64,000 bases of DNA from Gillisia lutea (GTDB lineage Bacteria; Bacteroidota; Bacteroidia; Flavobacteriales; Flavobacteriaceae). Shown piece after piece: positions 43,747-52,411 of the stretch; position 1 is the first letter of the stretch; each line of letters starts with the position of its first letter. The notes under the pieces are model-generated. The model saw only the letters and a list, made by a program, of their open reading frames with translations. It was not told where the DNA came from and did not search any database. The DNA is taken from positions 62,001 to 126,000 of the forward strand of contig NZ_JAKGTH010000007.1 in assembly GCF_021568705.1 (NCBI RefSeq), given 5' to 3'. The position numbers were made by a program, and so were the translations under genes.

Positions 43747-45960
43747 TTGAAAAAAAATTACTTTTTAATTCTTTTGACCATTATTTGCTGCGGAAATTCT
43801 TTTTCTCAAAGTAAAGATTTGAATAAAGATTATCTAGATTCCTTGTATGGTATTTCTGTAGAATATTTGAAAAAATATGAATACAAGGATGCCATAGAGC
43901 AAGCTATAGATTTGCTGGATCGTGCAGAAAAGCAAAATAATGCTTTTTACAGTTATCGTGGTCATTCTATTTTAGGAAATAGCTATCAGGATCTTAATGA
44001 TACTCTTCGTGCAAAAAAGCATTATGAAGATGCACTTCGATATGCGTTGAAACTGCAAAATGATACTATTTTATTATATGCTTATAACAATCTTGGGAAT
44101 GTGTATTCTGAAGATAAAGAAACCACTCAACTTGGAATAGATTACTATGAAAAGGTTATTAACCTTGCAATAAAGGCAAAGATACCTGAGCAGTTATTTA
44201 TGCCAACCGTGAATATTGCATGGACCTATATTGATAATAATAAGTTTGATAAGGCTTGGCCATATTTAGAAAGAGGATGGGAGCTTTTTGGTGAACAGGC
44301 AAATCCTTCTGCAGAATCTCAGCTTAATTACCTAACAGGAAAATATTATCATGGTAAGAAGAACTTCAATAATGCTAAAGATTTTTATGAAAAAGCTATA
44401 AGCCTTGTTGAAAATAACTCTCTTTTATTAGAAGGCTCATTGGTCTATTCCGGGTATTCTAAGCTCTGGGCAGATCAAGGTGATTTTGAACAGGCTTATG
44501 ATGCCCTGGAAAAATATAATTTTTATAAATCTCAGATCTTCGAAAAGGAGAAATTAAGGCAAATACAGGCTGCGAGCGTAAAGTTTGATGTAGGTGAATA
44601 TCAGCGAGATCTGGAAATTGCAAAAAATGAACAGCTCCTACAGGATGAGGTCATTAAAAAGTCTCATGAGAGAATGGTCCTTATGGTCATCTCTTCTGTT
44701 GTTTTGGTTATTATTCTTTTCCTTTTTTATAGAATTAACAGGTCTCGTAGAAAACTTATTTTAGAATTAAGCGAAAAAAATAATGAATTGGTGGCTGCCA
44801 AAGAAGAGGCAGAAAGATTGTCGGTTCTAAAAACTCGTTTCTTCTCAACTATTAGTCATGAGCTTCGTACTCCTTTATATGGAGTTATAGGCCTAACATC
44901 TATTTTATTAGAAGATAAATCATTACTGAAACATGAAAACGACTTAAAATCCTTAAAGTTTTCGGCAGATTATCTTTTAGCTCTCATAAACGATGTTCTT
45001 CAAATGAATAAAATGGAATCCAATTTGCTTAAGTTGGAAAGTCTTCCTTTTAACTTGAATGATCTAATGAGAAGTATTGTGAAATCTTTTGAATTCACAC
45101 GACTTCAAAATAAAAATACCATCCATTTACATATAGACCCGAATATCTCTAAAAATCTTTTAGGCGACCCTGTGCGTCTTTCACAGGTGTTAATGAATTT
45201 GGTTGGAAATGCCATGAAGTTTACGGAAAGGGGAAATATCTGGATAAAAGCTTCTTTAATTAAGGAGTATCCTAATACCGTTAAGGTATATATTGAAGTA
45301 AAGGATGATGGCCTTGGAATTCCTGAGCAGAAGCAACAAATTGTTTTTGAGGAATTTTCCCAACTTAAATCGGCCAACTATAATTACCAGGGAACAGGCT
45401 TGGGCCTTCCTATCGTAAAGAAATTATTGTTGCTTTTTGATTCTGAAATTCATCTGGAAAGTGCTGAAGGAAAAGGTTCCTCCTTCAGTTTTATTATTGA
45501 ATTTGAGAAGAATAAATCGATCGGTACTGAACAGACCTCTGTTTCAGCCTCAGGCAGGGAAATAGAATTAAAAACCAAGGTTGCTGGAAAGCGCGTTTTA
45601 ATTGTTGACGACAATAGAATAAACCAGGTGGTTACTAAAAGAATTCTGGAAAAGAAGTTTTTTGAATGTGATATATGCGATAACGGCCTAGATGCGGTAT
45701 CAAAAGCTAGGGAAGGTAGATTTGATCTTATTTTAATGGATGTAAATATGCCCGGAATATCAGGACTCGAGGCCACAAAGAAAATTAGAGCATATAATAC
45801 AACAGTACCAGTAATAGCTTTAACAGCCGTTGAAATTGAGGAAATAAGAGAGGATATCTATGAGTCGGGAATGAACGACATTATTGTGAAACCATACGAT
45901 ACAGCTGCTTTTTATCAAGTGATTTATAGAAATATTCGTACAGAAATCCTCTCACATTAA
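43747..45960 (+). CDS. Hybrid sensor histidine kinase with periplasmic TPR domain
   Basis: This 737-residue protein has a signal peptide (1-21), TPR repeats as sensor (about 35-265), a coiled coil (280-308), one membrane span (311-330), HisKA with His371 in FFSTISHELRTPL, HATPase with Asn488, DDGLGIP and GTGLGLP, and a C-terminal receiver with Asp665 in LMDVNMPG. The start is TTG 43747: an upstream stop in frame excludes any ATG, and the signal peptide begins here. The output needs an Hpt partner; the single Hpt protein at 60662 is a candidate. No DNA-binding regulator lies next to it. Confidence 0.92.
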   Translation: MKKNYFLILLTIICCGNSFSQSKDLNKDYLDSLYGISVEYLKKYEYKDAIEQAIDLLDRAEKQNNAFYSYRGHSILGNSYQDLNDTLRAKKHYEDALRYALKLQNDTILLYAYNNLGNVYSEDKETTQLGIDYYEKVINLAIKAKIPEQLFMPTVNIAWTYIDNNKFDKAWPYLERGWELFGEQANPSAESQLNYLTGKYYHGKKNFNNAKDFYEKAISLVENNSLLLEGSLVYSGYSKLWADQGDFEQAYDALEKYNFYKSQIFEKEKLRQIQAASVKFDVGEYQRDLEIAKNEQLLQDEVIKKSHERMVLMVISSVVLVIILFLFYRINRSRRKLILELSEKNNELVAAKEEAERLSVLKTRFFSTISHELRTPLYGVIGLTSILLEDKSLLKHENDLKSLKFSADYLLALINDVLQMNKMESNLLKLESLPFNLNDLMRSIVKSFEFTRLQNKNTIHLHIDPNISKNLLGDPVRLSQVLMNLVGNAMKFTERGNIWIKASLIKEYPNTVKVYIEVKDDGLGIPEQKQQIVFEEFSQLKSANYNYQGTGLGLPIVKKLLLLFDSEIHLESAEGKGSSFSFIIEFEKNKSIGTEQTSVSASGREIELKTKVAGKRVLIVDDNRINQVVTKRILEKKFFECDICDNGLDAVSKAREGRFDLILMDVNMPGISGLEATKKIRAYNTTVPVIALTAVEIEEIREDIYESGMNDIIVKPYDTAAFYQVIYRNIRTEILSH

Positions 45961-45964
45961 TTTT

Positions 45965-46792
45965 CTATTTTTCTATTGATTTAGAATTCTCAGGCCGGTC
46001 AAACAATTCGCTCTTAGCGTTGAAGAATATAATATCAGAAATGCTAGCTTCACCAATTTGATCTTGTATTCCCTCATCCATACTCCAATTATGGAATGTC
46101 CATTTGGTAGCAACTGGAATCCCGTCTATCACTTTGTAATCTCTATAAACGATGGCGTGCGGATTTTTTTCTGCTTTTTCTTTGTTAGAGCCAAAAGTTA
46201 CAATATAAGCAGCTGCGTGCAACAATCGAGAGTTGGCTTCTTGATAAACTACGTACCAATCATCAGGAGCATCGCCAATAGTATCATCAAATGTGAGTTT
46301 ACCTCTGTAAAAAGTATCCTTATCTATTACTGAGGGTTCCATAATTTCCCAATTTGTTCCAGGATCGGTTAATTTAAATGGAAGGGCAAAAAAGTATTGC
46401 CAAGTGAACATGTTAAACCTGGCTCTATTGCTATCTGCGTCTTTTGGGCATAAATAAACTCCTTCACCATCATATACCAAAATAGTACCATCTTCTTGAT
46501 CAATTCTAATACGAGAGGAGTTGGTTAAACTTGTAATTTTTCCCTTTAGTTGTTTCTTTCCTCCAAAACTTAAATCTATATTAAAAGAAACTGCCCGCTG
46601 CGTATTCCACTGTTCCTTATTGTGTGCTTGTTCTATATCCTGTGCAAATGCAACTGCAGGAGAAACCGCCCCATCTCCAATACCTCCATCAGGTTCACTC
46701 ATAATAATGTCGTTTGAAGGAGCTTCTTTTTTTTGATTTTGATTGCAGCTTAAAGAAGTTAATACAACTATTGCTAAGAAGAATTTTTTCAT
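45965..46792 (-). CDS. Lipoprotein, probably DUF6503 family
   Basis: This 275-residue lipoprotein has lipobox SLSC with Cys16. Its beta-rich body (ISFGGKKQLKGK-like FGGKKQLKGKITSLTNSSRI, ILVYDGEGVYLCP, DDWYVVYQEANSRLLHAAAYI) resembles LolA/LppX-like folds of the Bacteroidota DUF6503 group; the family assignment is from memory. I use ATG 46790-46792, because the longer frame adds a non-secretory start. Its 3' end lies 4 bases from the end of the histidine kinase gene. Confidence 0.72.
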   Translation of the reverse strand: MKKFFLAIVVLTSLSCNQNQKKEAPSNDIIMSEPDGGIGDGAVSPAVAFAQDIEQAHNKEQWNTQRAVSFNIDLSFGGKKQLKGKITSLTNSSRIRIDQEDGTILVYDGEGVYLCPKDADSNRARFNMFTWQYFFALPFKLTDPGTNWEIMEPSVIDKDTFYRGKLTFDDTIGDAPDDWYVVYQEANSRLLHAAAYIVTFGSNKEKAEKNPHAIVYRDYKVIDGIPVATKWTFHNWSMDEGIQDQIGEASISDIIFFNAKSELFDRPENSKSIEK

Positions 46793-46904
46793 GGCGCTTT
46801 TTAATATTAGAGGGATAAAGTTACGAAAGCTTTCAAAAGTAGGTTGTAAAAGCTTATTAAATGTATTTGTTGAGTTTGAAGGATACAACTCGGTTGAAGT
46901 AATA

Positions 46905-46940
46905 TAAAAAACCCGCTTCAATTTTGTGAGAAGCGGGTTT
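46905..46940 (-). terminator. Terminator of htpG
   Basis: AAACCCGCTTC (46909-46919) pairs with GAAGCGGGTTT (46930-46940). On the minus strand TTTTTT follows, so it ends htpG transcripts. Confidence 0.85.
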
Positions 46941-46962
46941 ATAGTTATTATGAAATGGGGAA

Positions 46963-48849
46963 TTATTTCACCATTTCAAAACTGCGTTTTATAAAGGCTG
47001 TTAATTCTTCTCCTTTCAGCAGATTTTGAGAAAGGCGCGCTAAATCCAACGATTGTTTAATTAAGCGTTCCTGTTTTTTCTCGGTTTTGGTATTTAATAT
47101 TTCAGAGATCAACTCGTGATTAGTATTTACCACAAGGTTATACATTTCCGGCATATTGCCCATACCAAACATTCCGCCACCACCGGTTTGTTGCATTTCC
47201 TTCATTCTGCGCATAAATTCCGGCTGAGTGATAATTAATGGCGCTGCGTTGCTGTCCATAGCTTCCAATTGAACAGTATACGTTCCTTTAGGTACTACTT
47301 TTTCAAAATCAGCTTTTAATTTTTCCTTCTCTTCTTCGGAAAGTTTCGAAATCTTGTCCTCTTCTTTTTTGATGAGGTTGTCAACATGATCGCTATCTAC
47401 ACGCACAAAAGATATTTTCTCTTTGCTAGTCTCCAGTTTTTGTAAAAGGTGAGCTACAATTGGCGAATCCAGCAGTAACACTTTATACCCTGCATCTTGT
47501 GCTGCCTGAATATAACTGTGTTGAGCATCTTCGTTTGAAGCGTATAAAATTACCAGGTTCCCATCTTTGTCAGTCTGATTGTCCTTGATCTTTTCCTGTA
47601 ACTCTTCAAAAGTGTAATACTCTTTAGTAGTCGTAGGATATAGAGCGAATTTTTCCGCTTTTTCGAAGAATTTATCCTCCGAAAGCATTCCGTATTCGAT
47701 CACTATTTTAATATCATTCCACTTTTTCTCGAATTCCTCTCGGTTGTTTGTGAATAAAGATTTTAGCTTATCTGCTACTTTTCTTGTAATGTAGCTTGAT
47801 ATTTTTTTAACAGCTCCATCGGCTTGCAGGTAAGATCTTGAAACGTTCAAAGGGATATCTGGAGAATCAATTACCCCGCGTAACATGGTTAAGAATTCAG
47901 GAACAATACCTTCTACATTATCGGTAACATATACCTGATTTTGATATAACTGGATCTTATCCTTTTGGATGTTCATATCCTGACCCATCTTCGGGAAATA
48001 AAGAATTCCGGTAAGATTGAAAGGATAATCAACATTCAAATGAATATGGAATAATGGATCTTCAAACTGCATAGGGTACAGTTCTCTGTAAAAGTCTTTG
48101 TAATCTTTATCCTCTAATTCGGTAGGTTGTTTTGTCCAGGCCGGAGAAGGATTATTTATTATATTATCAACCGTCTTGGTTTCTGGTTTTGTATCTTCCG
48201 GAGCATCTTCCGGTAGATCCAATGTTTCTTCAGTTGTACCAAATTTAATTGGGATAGGCATAAATTTATTATACTTCACCAATAGTTCACTAATTCTGCT
48301 TTCTTTCAGGAATTGCTCGTCTTCTTCATTTATATGAAGGATGATCTCTGTTCCTCTTTCTTTTTTATCAGCCTCCTCTAAAGTGAATTCGGTTGTTCCT
48401 TCGCAGGTCCAGTGAGCTGCCGGTTCATCTTTATATGATTTGGTAATAATCTCTACTTTATTTGCAACCATAAAGGCCGAGTAAAAACCAAGTCCGAAAT
48501 GCCCAATAATTCCACTGTCTTTAGCAGAGTCTTTGTACTTTTCAAGAAACTCTTCTGCTCCCGAGAAAGCTACTTCGTTAATGTATTTTTCAACCTCTTC
48601 TTTGGTCATCCCAATTCCTTGGTCGATAACATGAAGCGTTTTATTTGCCTCATCTATTTTCACTTCTATTTTAGGATTGCCATATTCTACGCCAATTTCT
48701 CCTATACTGGTTAAATGCTTCAGTTTAAGAGTTGCGTCGGTTGCGTTCGATACTAACTCACGTAAAAAGATTTCGTGATCGCTGTAAAGGAACTTTTTTA
48801 TAAGGGGAAAAATGTTCTCTACAGATACATTGATATTTCCAGTTGCCAT
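46963..48849 (-). CDS. htpG: Molecular chaperone HtpG (Hsp90)
   Basis: This 628-residue Hsp90 has the GHKL ATP site (LRELVSNATDA, DQGIGMTKEEVEKYI, GHFGLGFYSAFMVA), the middle domain (NVSRSYLQADG) and the C-terminal dimerisation domain. Length is normal for Bacteroidota. It is a single gene with its own terminator. I see no clear heat-shock operator upstream. Confidence 0.96.
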   Translation of the reverse strand: MATGNINVSVENIFPLIKKFLYSDHEIFLRELVSNATDATLKLKHLTSIGEIGVEYGNPKIEVKIDEANKTLHVIDQGIGMTKEEVEKYINEVAFSGAEEFLEKYKDSAKDSGIIGHFGLGFYSAFMVANKVEIITKSYKDEPAAHWTCEGTTEFTLEEADKKERGTEIILHINEEDEQFLKESRISELLVKYNKFMPIPIKFGTTEETLDLPEDAPEDTKPETKTVDNIINNPSPAWTKQPTELEDKDYKDFYRELYPMQFEDPLFHIHLNVDYPFNLTGILYFPKMGQDMNIQKDKIQLYQNQVYVTDNVEGIVPEFLTMLRGVIDSPDIPLNVSRSYLQADGAVKKISSYITRKVADKLKSLFTNNREEFEKKWNDIKIVIEYGMLSEDKFFEKAEKFALYPTTTKEYYTFEELQEKIKDNQTDKDGNLVILYASNEDAQHSYIQAAQDAGYKVLLLDSPIVAHLLQKLETSKEKISFVRVDSDHVDNLIKKEEDKISKLSEEEKEKLKADFEKVVPKGTYTVQLEAMDSNAAPLIITQPEFMRRMKEMQQTGGGGMFGMGNMPEMYNLVVNTNHELISEILNTKTEKKQERLIKQSLDLARLSQNLLKGEELTAFIKRSFEMVK

Positions 48850-49032
48850 ATATGTTGTTGTTTAATTAATTCTGATTTCTAATAGTCAAAAAAAATACCA
48901 AGTCGTGTTTGCTGACAAACTGACATCTGTAATGATGCTTAATAAGTGTCGTCTAAATGAATCATGAAGCAGCAGGATAAAGTTTAACAAATATTTTTGT
49001 TTAATAAAAATTAAATAAAGTTAAACAGTTTG

Positions 49033-49040
49033 TATATTTG
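49033..49040 (+). promoter_or_regulatory. -7 box TATATTTG for the TetR-type gene
   Basis: TATATTTG lies 18 bases before ATG 49059. No TTG is found 17-23 bases upstream, so the promoter may be weak or controlled. Confidence 0.5.
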
Positions 49041-49058
49041 ACTCAGAAAGAAAGAATT

Positions 49059-49742
49059 ATGGCTAAAGCAACTAATAAAACAGGAAAGAACTCTAAGAAA
49101 AAAGAACCTATAACTAAAGACTCGGTTATTAGTCTCTATATGGAATATGTTCTGGAGCATGAAGCTACTCCTAAAAGTGTCTATAAATTCTGTAAAGAGA
49201 ATGGATTAAGTGAGGACGAGTTCTATGATTTCTTCGGAAGCTTCGAAGGGTTAAGAAAAGATATATGGAATCGCTTTTACAATTTAACGATCGAGTTACT
49301 TGAAAAAAGTCCAGAGTTTGAAAGCTTTACCACTCGGGAAAAATTGCTCACTTTTTATTACACATTTTTCGAGCTGCTAACAGCAAATAGAAGTTATGTG
49401 TTATTCAGCTTAAAGGAAGATGCAGGAATGCTGAAGAATCTGGAACAGTTAAAAGGTTTGAGAAAACGTATGAAGAGCTTTGCCACCGAGCTAATTAGAG
49501 AAGGAAATGAAGATAAAACAGTTAATTTCCTGAAACAGTCGGAAACCATATTTTCGGAAGCAGCTTGGTTACAGCTTTTATTTATACTGAAATTCTGGAT
49601 AGACGATAATTCTCCAAAGTTCGAAAGTACCGATGTTGCTATAGAGAAGTCGGTAAATACAGTTTTCGATCTATTTGATAATACTCCTTTAGAGCGAATA
49701 GTAGATTTTGGAAAGTTTATTTGGAAAGAAAAAATGCAATAA
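49059..49742 (+). CDS. TetR-like regulator
   Basis: This 227-residue helical protein has an N-terminal Lys-rich tail, a helix-turn-helix like that of TetR proteins (SVISLYMEYVLEHEATPKSV and FCKENGLSEDEFYDFFGSFEGL) and a TetR-type ligand-binding C-terminal region. It starts at ATG 49059; the upstream TTG-started frame overlaps the promoter. It precedes the UbiB-like kinase gene, an arrangement common in Flavobacteriaceae, so it probably controls it. Confidence 0.8.
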   Translation: MAKATNKTGKNSKKKEPITKDSVISLYMEYVLEHEATPKSVYKFCKENGLSEDEFYDFFGSFEGLRKDIWNRFYNLTIELLEKSPEFESFTTREKLLTFYYTFFELLTANRSYVLFSLKEDAGMLKNLEQLKGLRKRMKSFATELIREGNEDKTVNFLKQSETIFSEAAWLQLLFILKFWIDDNSPKFESTDVAIEKSVNTVFDLFDNTPLERIVDFGKFIWKEKMQ

Positions 49743-49814
49743 GCCCCCTCAAAAACCTCACAACCATTGGTGCCCTACATTATTAATGTGCTGAGAGGTT
49801 ATATATAGAACACT

Positions 49815-51122
49815 ATGAAGACAATAGATAAAATACCAACCGGAAAATTAGGAAGAACTAGTAAAATGGTTCAAACCGGAGTTAAAATAGGTGGGAATTA
49901 TCTCAAATATTATAGTAAGAAGGCTTTCGATGGCAGTTTTACTCGAGAGGAGTTGGATGAAAATAATGCGTCAGATATTTATGACGGATTAAAAAGTTTG
50001 AAAGGAAGTGCTTTAAAGGTGGCTCAAATGCTTTCTATGGAAAAAAGTTTGCTGCCAAGCGCGTATGTAGAGAAATTCTCTCTGGCACAATTTAGTGTTC
50101 CACCACTTTCTGCACCTTTAGTAAGGAAGACATTTAAAAAATATAATGGGAATTACCCTGAATCTTTATACGATACTTTTGCAACCCAATCGGTAAACGC
50201 TGCCAGCATCGGACAGGTGCATAAGGCAACCAAAAATGGGAAGAATCTTGCTGTGAAAATCCAATATCCGGGGGTTGCAGACAGTATCAGTTCAGATCTG
50301 GCAATGGTAAAACCCATAGCAATTAGAATGTTCAATCTACAGGGAAAAGATTCAGAAAAGTATTTTAAAGAAGTAGAAGGGAAGCTGTTAGAAGAAACCG
50401 ATTACTTACTGGAAGTTGAACAAAGTCTTGAAATTTCTAAAGCCTGTTCGCTTATTCCGAATTTGAAATTCCCTAATTATTATAAAGAGCTTTCCAGTGA
50501 ACGTATAATTACTATGGATTGGATGGAAGGTGTGCACTTAAGTGAGTTTGCCGCTGACAATACCGATTCTGAAAAAGCGAATAAAGTAGGGCAGGCGCTG
50601 TGGGATTTCTACATGTATCAAATGCATGAGCTTAAGGCTGTGCACGCCGATCCGCACCCGGGAAATTTCCTGATCGATAAAGAGGCAAATCTTATTGCTA
50701 TAGATTTTGGATGTATAAAGAAAGTTCCGGAAGATTTTTATGTGCCTTATTTTGAGTTAGCCAAAAAGGAGAATATTAATGATCCGGACTTTTTTAATGA
50801 AAAATTATTTGAACTGGAAATTCTTAGAGCTGATGACAGCCCGAAGGAAATTAAATTCTTTTCTGAATTGTTCCATCAAATGCTCAGTCTTTTTACAAGT
50901 CCGTTTCACGAAGAAAATTTCAATTTTGCAGATGAGTCGTTTTGGAATAATATTACCGATTTAAGTGAAAAATATAGCAAAGATACCGAGCTGCGAAAGA
51001 TGAATGGAAATAGAGGAAGCAAACATTTCCTCTATATAAACCGCACATTCTTCGGCTTATATAATTTGTTGCACGATCTAAAGGCCACAGTAAAAGTTGA
51101 TAATTATAAACAATACACATAA
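49815..51122 (+). CDS. ABC1/UbiB (AarF) family atypical kinase
   Basis: This 435-residue protein-kinase-like ATPase has the family N-terminal KxGQ-like helix (KGSALKVAQML, Ala instead of Gly), the A-rich loop SVNAASIGQVHKA, the lysine strand LAVKIQYPGV, the catalytic loop VHADPHPGNFLI and the metal Asp in AIDFGCIK. Members support quinone synthesis or lipid handling. It lies 72 bases after the TetR-like gene, with a palindromic spacer between. Confidence 0.9.
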   Translation: MKTIDKIPTGKLGRTSKMVQTGVKIGGNYLKYYSKKAFDGSFTREELDENNASDIYDGLKSLKGSALKVAQMLSMEKSLLPSAYVEKFSLAQFSVPPLSAPLVRKTFKKYNGNYPESLYDTFATQSVNAASIGQVHKATKNGKNLAVKIQYPGVADSISSDLAMVKPIAIRMFNLQGKDSEKYFKEVEGKLLEETDYLLEVEQSLEISKACSLIPNLKFPNYYKELSSERIITMDWMEGVHLSEFAADNTDSEKANKVGQALWDFYMYQMHELKAVHADPHPGNFLIDKEANLIAIDFGCIKKVPEDFYVPYFELAKKENINDPDFFNEKLFELEILRADDSPKEIKFFSELFHQMLSLFTSPFHEENFNFADESFWNNITDLSEKYSKDTELRKMNGNRGSKHFLYINRTFFGLYNLLHDLKATVKVDNYKQYT

Positions 51123-51148
51123 AGATTTATTTATTGGTTAGGTTGATA

Positions 51149-51187
51149 GAAAAGTGTAACCCAATTTTGGGTTGCACTTTTCTTATT
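51149..51187 (+). terminator. Terminator after the UbiB-like gene
   Basis: A stem of about 15 bp with one wobble (51149-51163 with 51168-51182) and an ATTT loop is followed by a T-rich stretch. Confidence 0.8.
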
Positions 51188-51324
51188 TAAAACATTTTCA
51201 AATTAGAGAAAGCCAGTAGCCTTAATAAGTTACAAAATGTTAATATTTCATATATTGCGGGGCGAAAAATTATTAAATGATTAAATTTAATAAGGAATAT
51301 TTTTAATTACATAATTATTTAAAT

Positions 51325-52335
51325 ATGTATCAATCCAAAATTGCCGGGCTAGGGAGTTATGTGCCGGAAAATGTTGTTACCAATGATGATCTCTCTAAAT
51401 TGATGGACACAAATGATGCCTGGATTCAGGAAAGAACAGGAATTCAAGAGCGTCACCATATCAAAAAAGGAGATGGGAATACAACTTCAATCATGGGTGC
51501 AAAAGCAGCCAAAATAGCTATTGAACGTGCCAATATTTCTAAAGATGATATCGATTTTATTGTTTTTGCAACCTTAAGTCCAGATTACTATTTTCCAGGA
51601 TGTGGTGTACAGGTACAGGAAATATTAGACATTAATACCTGTCCTGCTCTAGATGTTAGAAACCAGTGTAGCGGATTTATCTACGCCTTATCAGTAGCCG
51701 ATCAGTTCATTAAAACAGGAATGTATAAGAATATACTTGTAATAGGAAGTGAAAACCATAGTGGAGGATTAGATTTTACCACCAGAGGGAGATCTGTATC
51801 TGTAATCTTTGGTGATGGTGCCGGAGCGGCAGTGCTTACAAGAAGCAATCACAATGGGCAGGGAATTCTTTCTACTCATCTGCATTCTGAAGGAAAACAT
51901 GCACTAGAATTATCTTTAAAAGGGCCAAGTACTAATCATTGGGTGCCAGAAATCATTGCAGAAAATCCACAGGGGGATGATATTCCTTACTATCCATATA
52001 TGAATGGACAGTTTGTATTTAAACATGCTATTACACGTTTTTCAGAGGTGATCATGGAAGGTTTAAAGGCAAATGGCCTAGAGGTAAAAGATATTGATAT
52101 GTTAATACCTCATCAGGCAAATCTTCGAATTTCTCAGTTTATTCAGCAGAAATTCAAACTAAGTGATGATAAAGTTTATAATAATATCCAGAAGTACGGT
52201 AATACAACTGCTGCTTCTATTCCAATTGCTTTAACCGAAGCTTGGGAGAACGGAAAGATAAAAGAAGGAGACCTGGTGGTGCTTGCTGCATTTGGTAGCG
52301 GGTTTACATGGGGTAGTGCTATAATAGAATGGTAA
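51325..52335 (+). CDS. fabH: 3-oxoacyl-ACP synthase III (FabH-type)
   Basis: This 336-residue thiolase-fold enzyme condenses acyl-CoA with malonyl-ACP. The catalytic triad is Cys115 (RNQCSGF), His263 (IPHQANLR) and Asn293 (YGNTTAAS), and the end FGSGFTWGSAIIEW is typical. It stands alone, not in the plsX/rpmF context, so it may be a second FabH-like enzyme with a special acyl substrate; that is inference. Confidence 0.9.
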   Translation: MYQSKIAGLGSYVPENVVTNDDLSKLMDTNDAWIQERTGIQERHHIKKGDGNTTSIMGAKAAKIAIERANISKDDIDFIVFATLSPDYYFPGCGVQVQEILDINTCPALDVRNQCSGFIYALSVADQFIKTGMYKNILVIGSENHSGGLDFTTRGRSVSVIFGDGAGAAVLTRSNHNGQGILSTHLHSEGKHALELSLKGPSTNHWVPEIIAENPQGDDIPYYPYMNGQFVFKHAITRFSEVIMEGLKANGLEVKDIDMLIPHQANLRISQFIQQKFKLSDDKVYNNIQKYGNTTAASIPIALTEAWENGKIKEGDLVVLAAFGSGFTWGSAIIEW

Positions 52336-52353
52336 AAAACTCCATTTTAATAT

Positions 52354-52390
52354 AAAAAACCGCTGTTCACTTTGAACAGCGGTTTTTTTT
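52354..52390. terminator. Bidirectional terminator between fabH and the receptor gene
   Basis: AAAAAACCGCTGTTC pairs with GAACAGCGGTTTTTT around a short loop, with A- and T-runs on both sides, so it serves both converging genes. Confidence 0.92.
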
Positions 52391-52411
52391 GGCTAAAAAA
52401 ACAATTAACTA

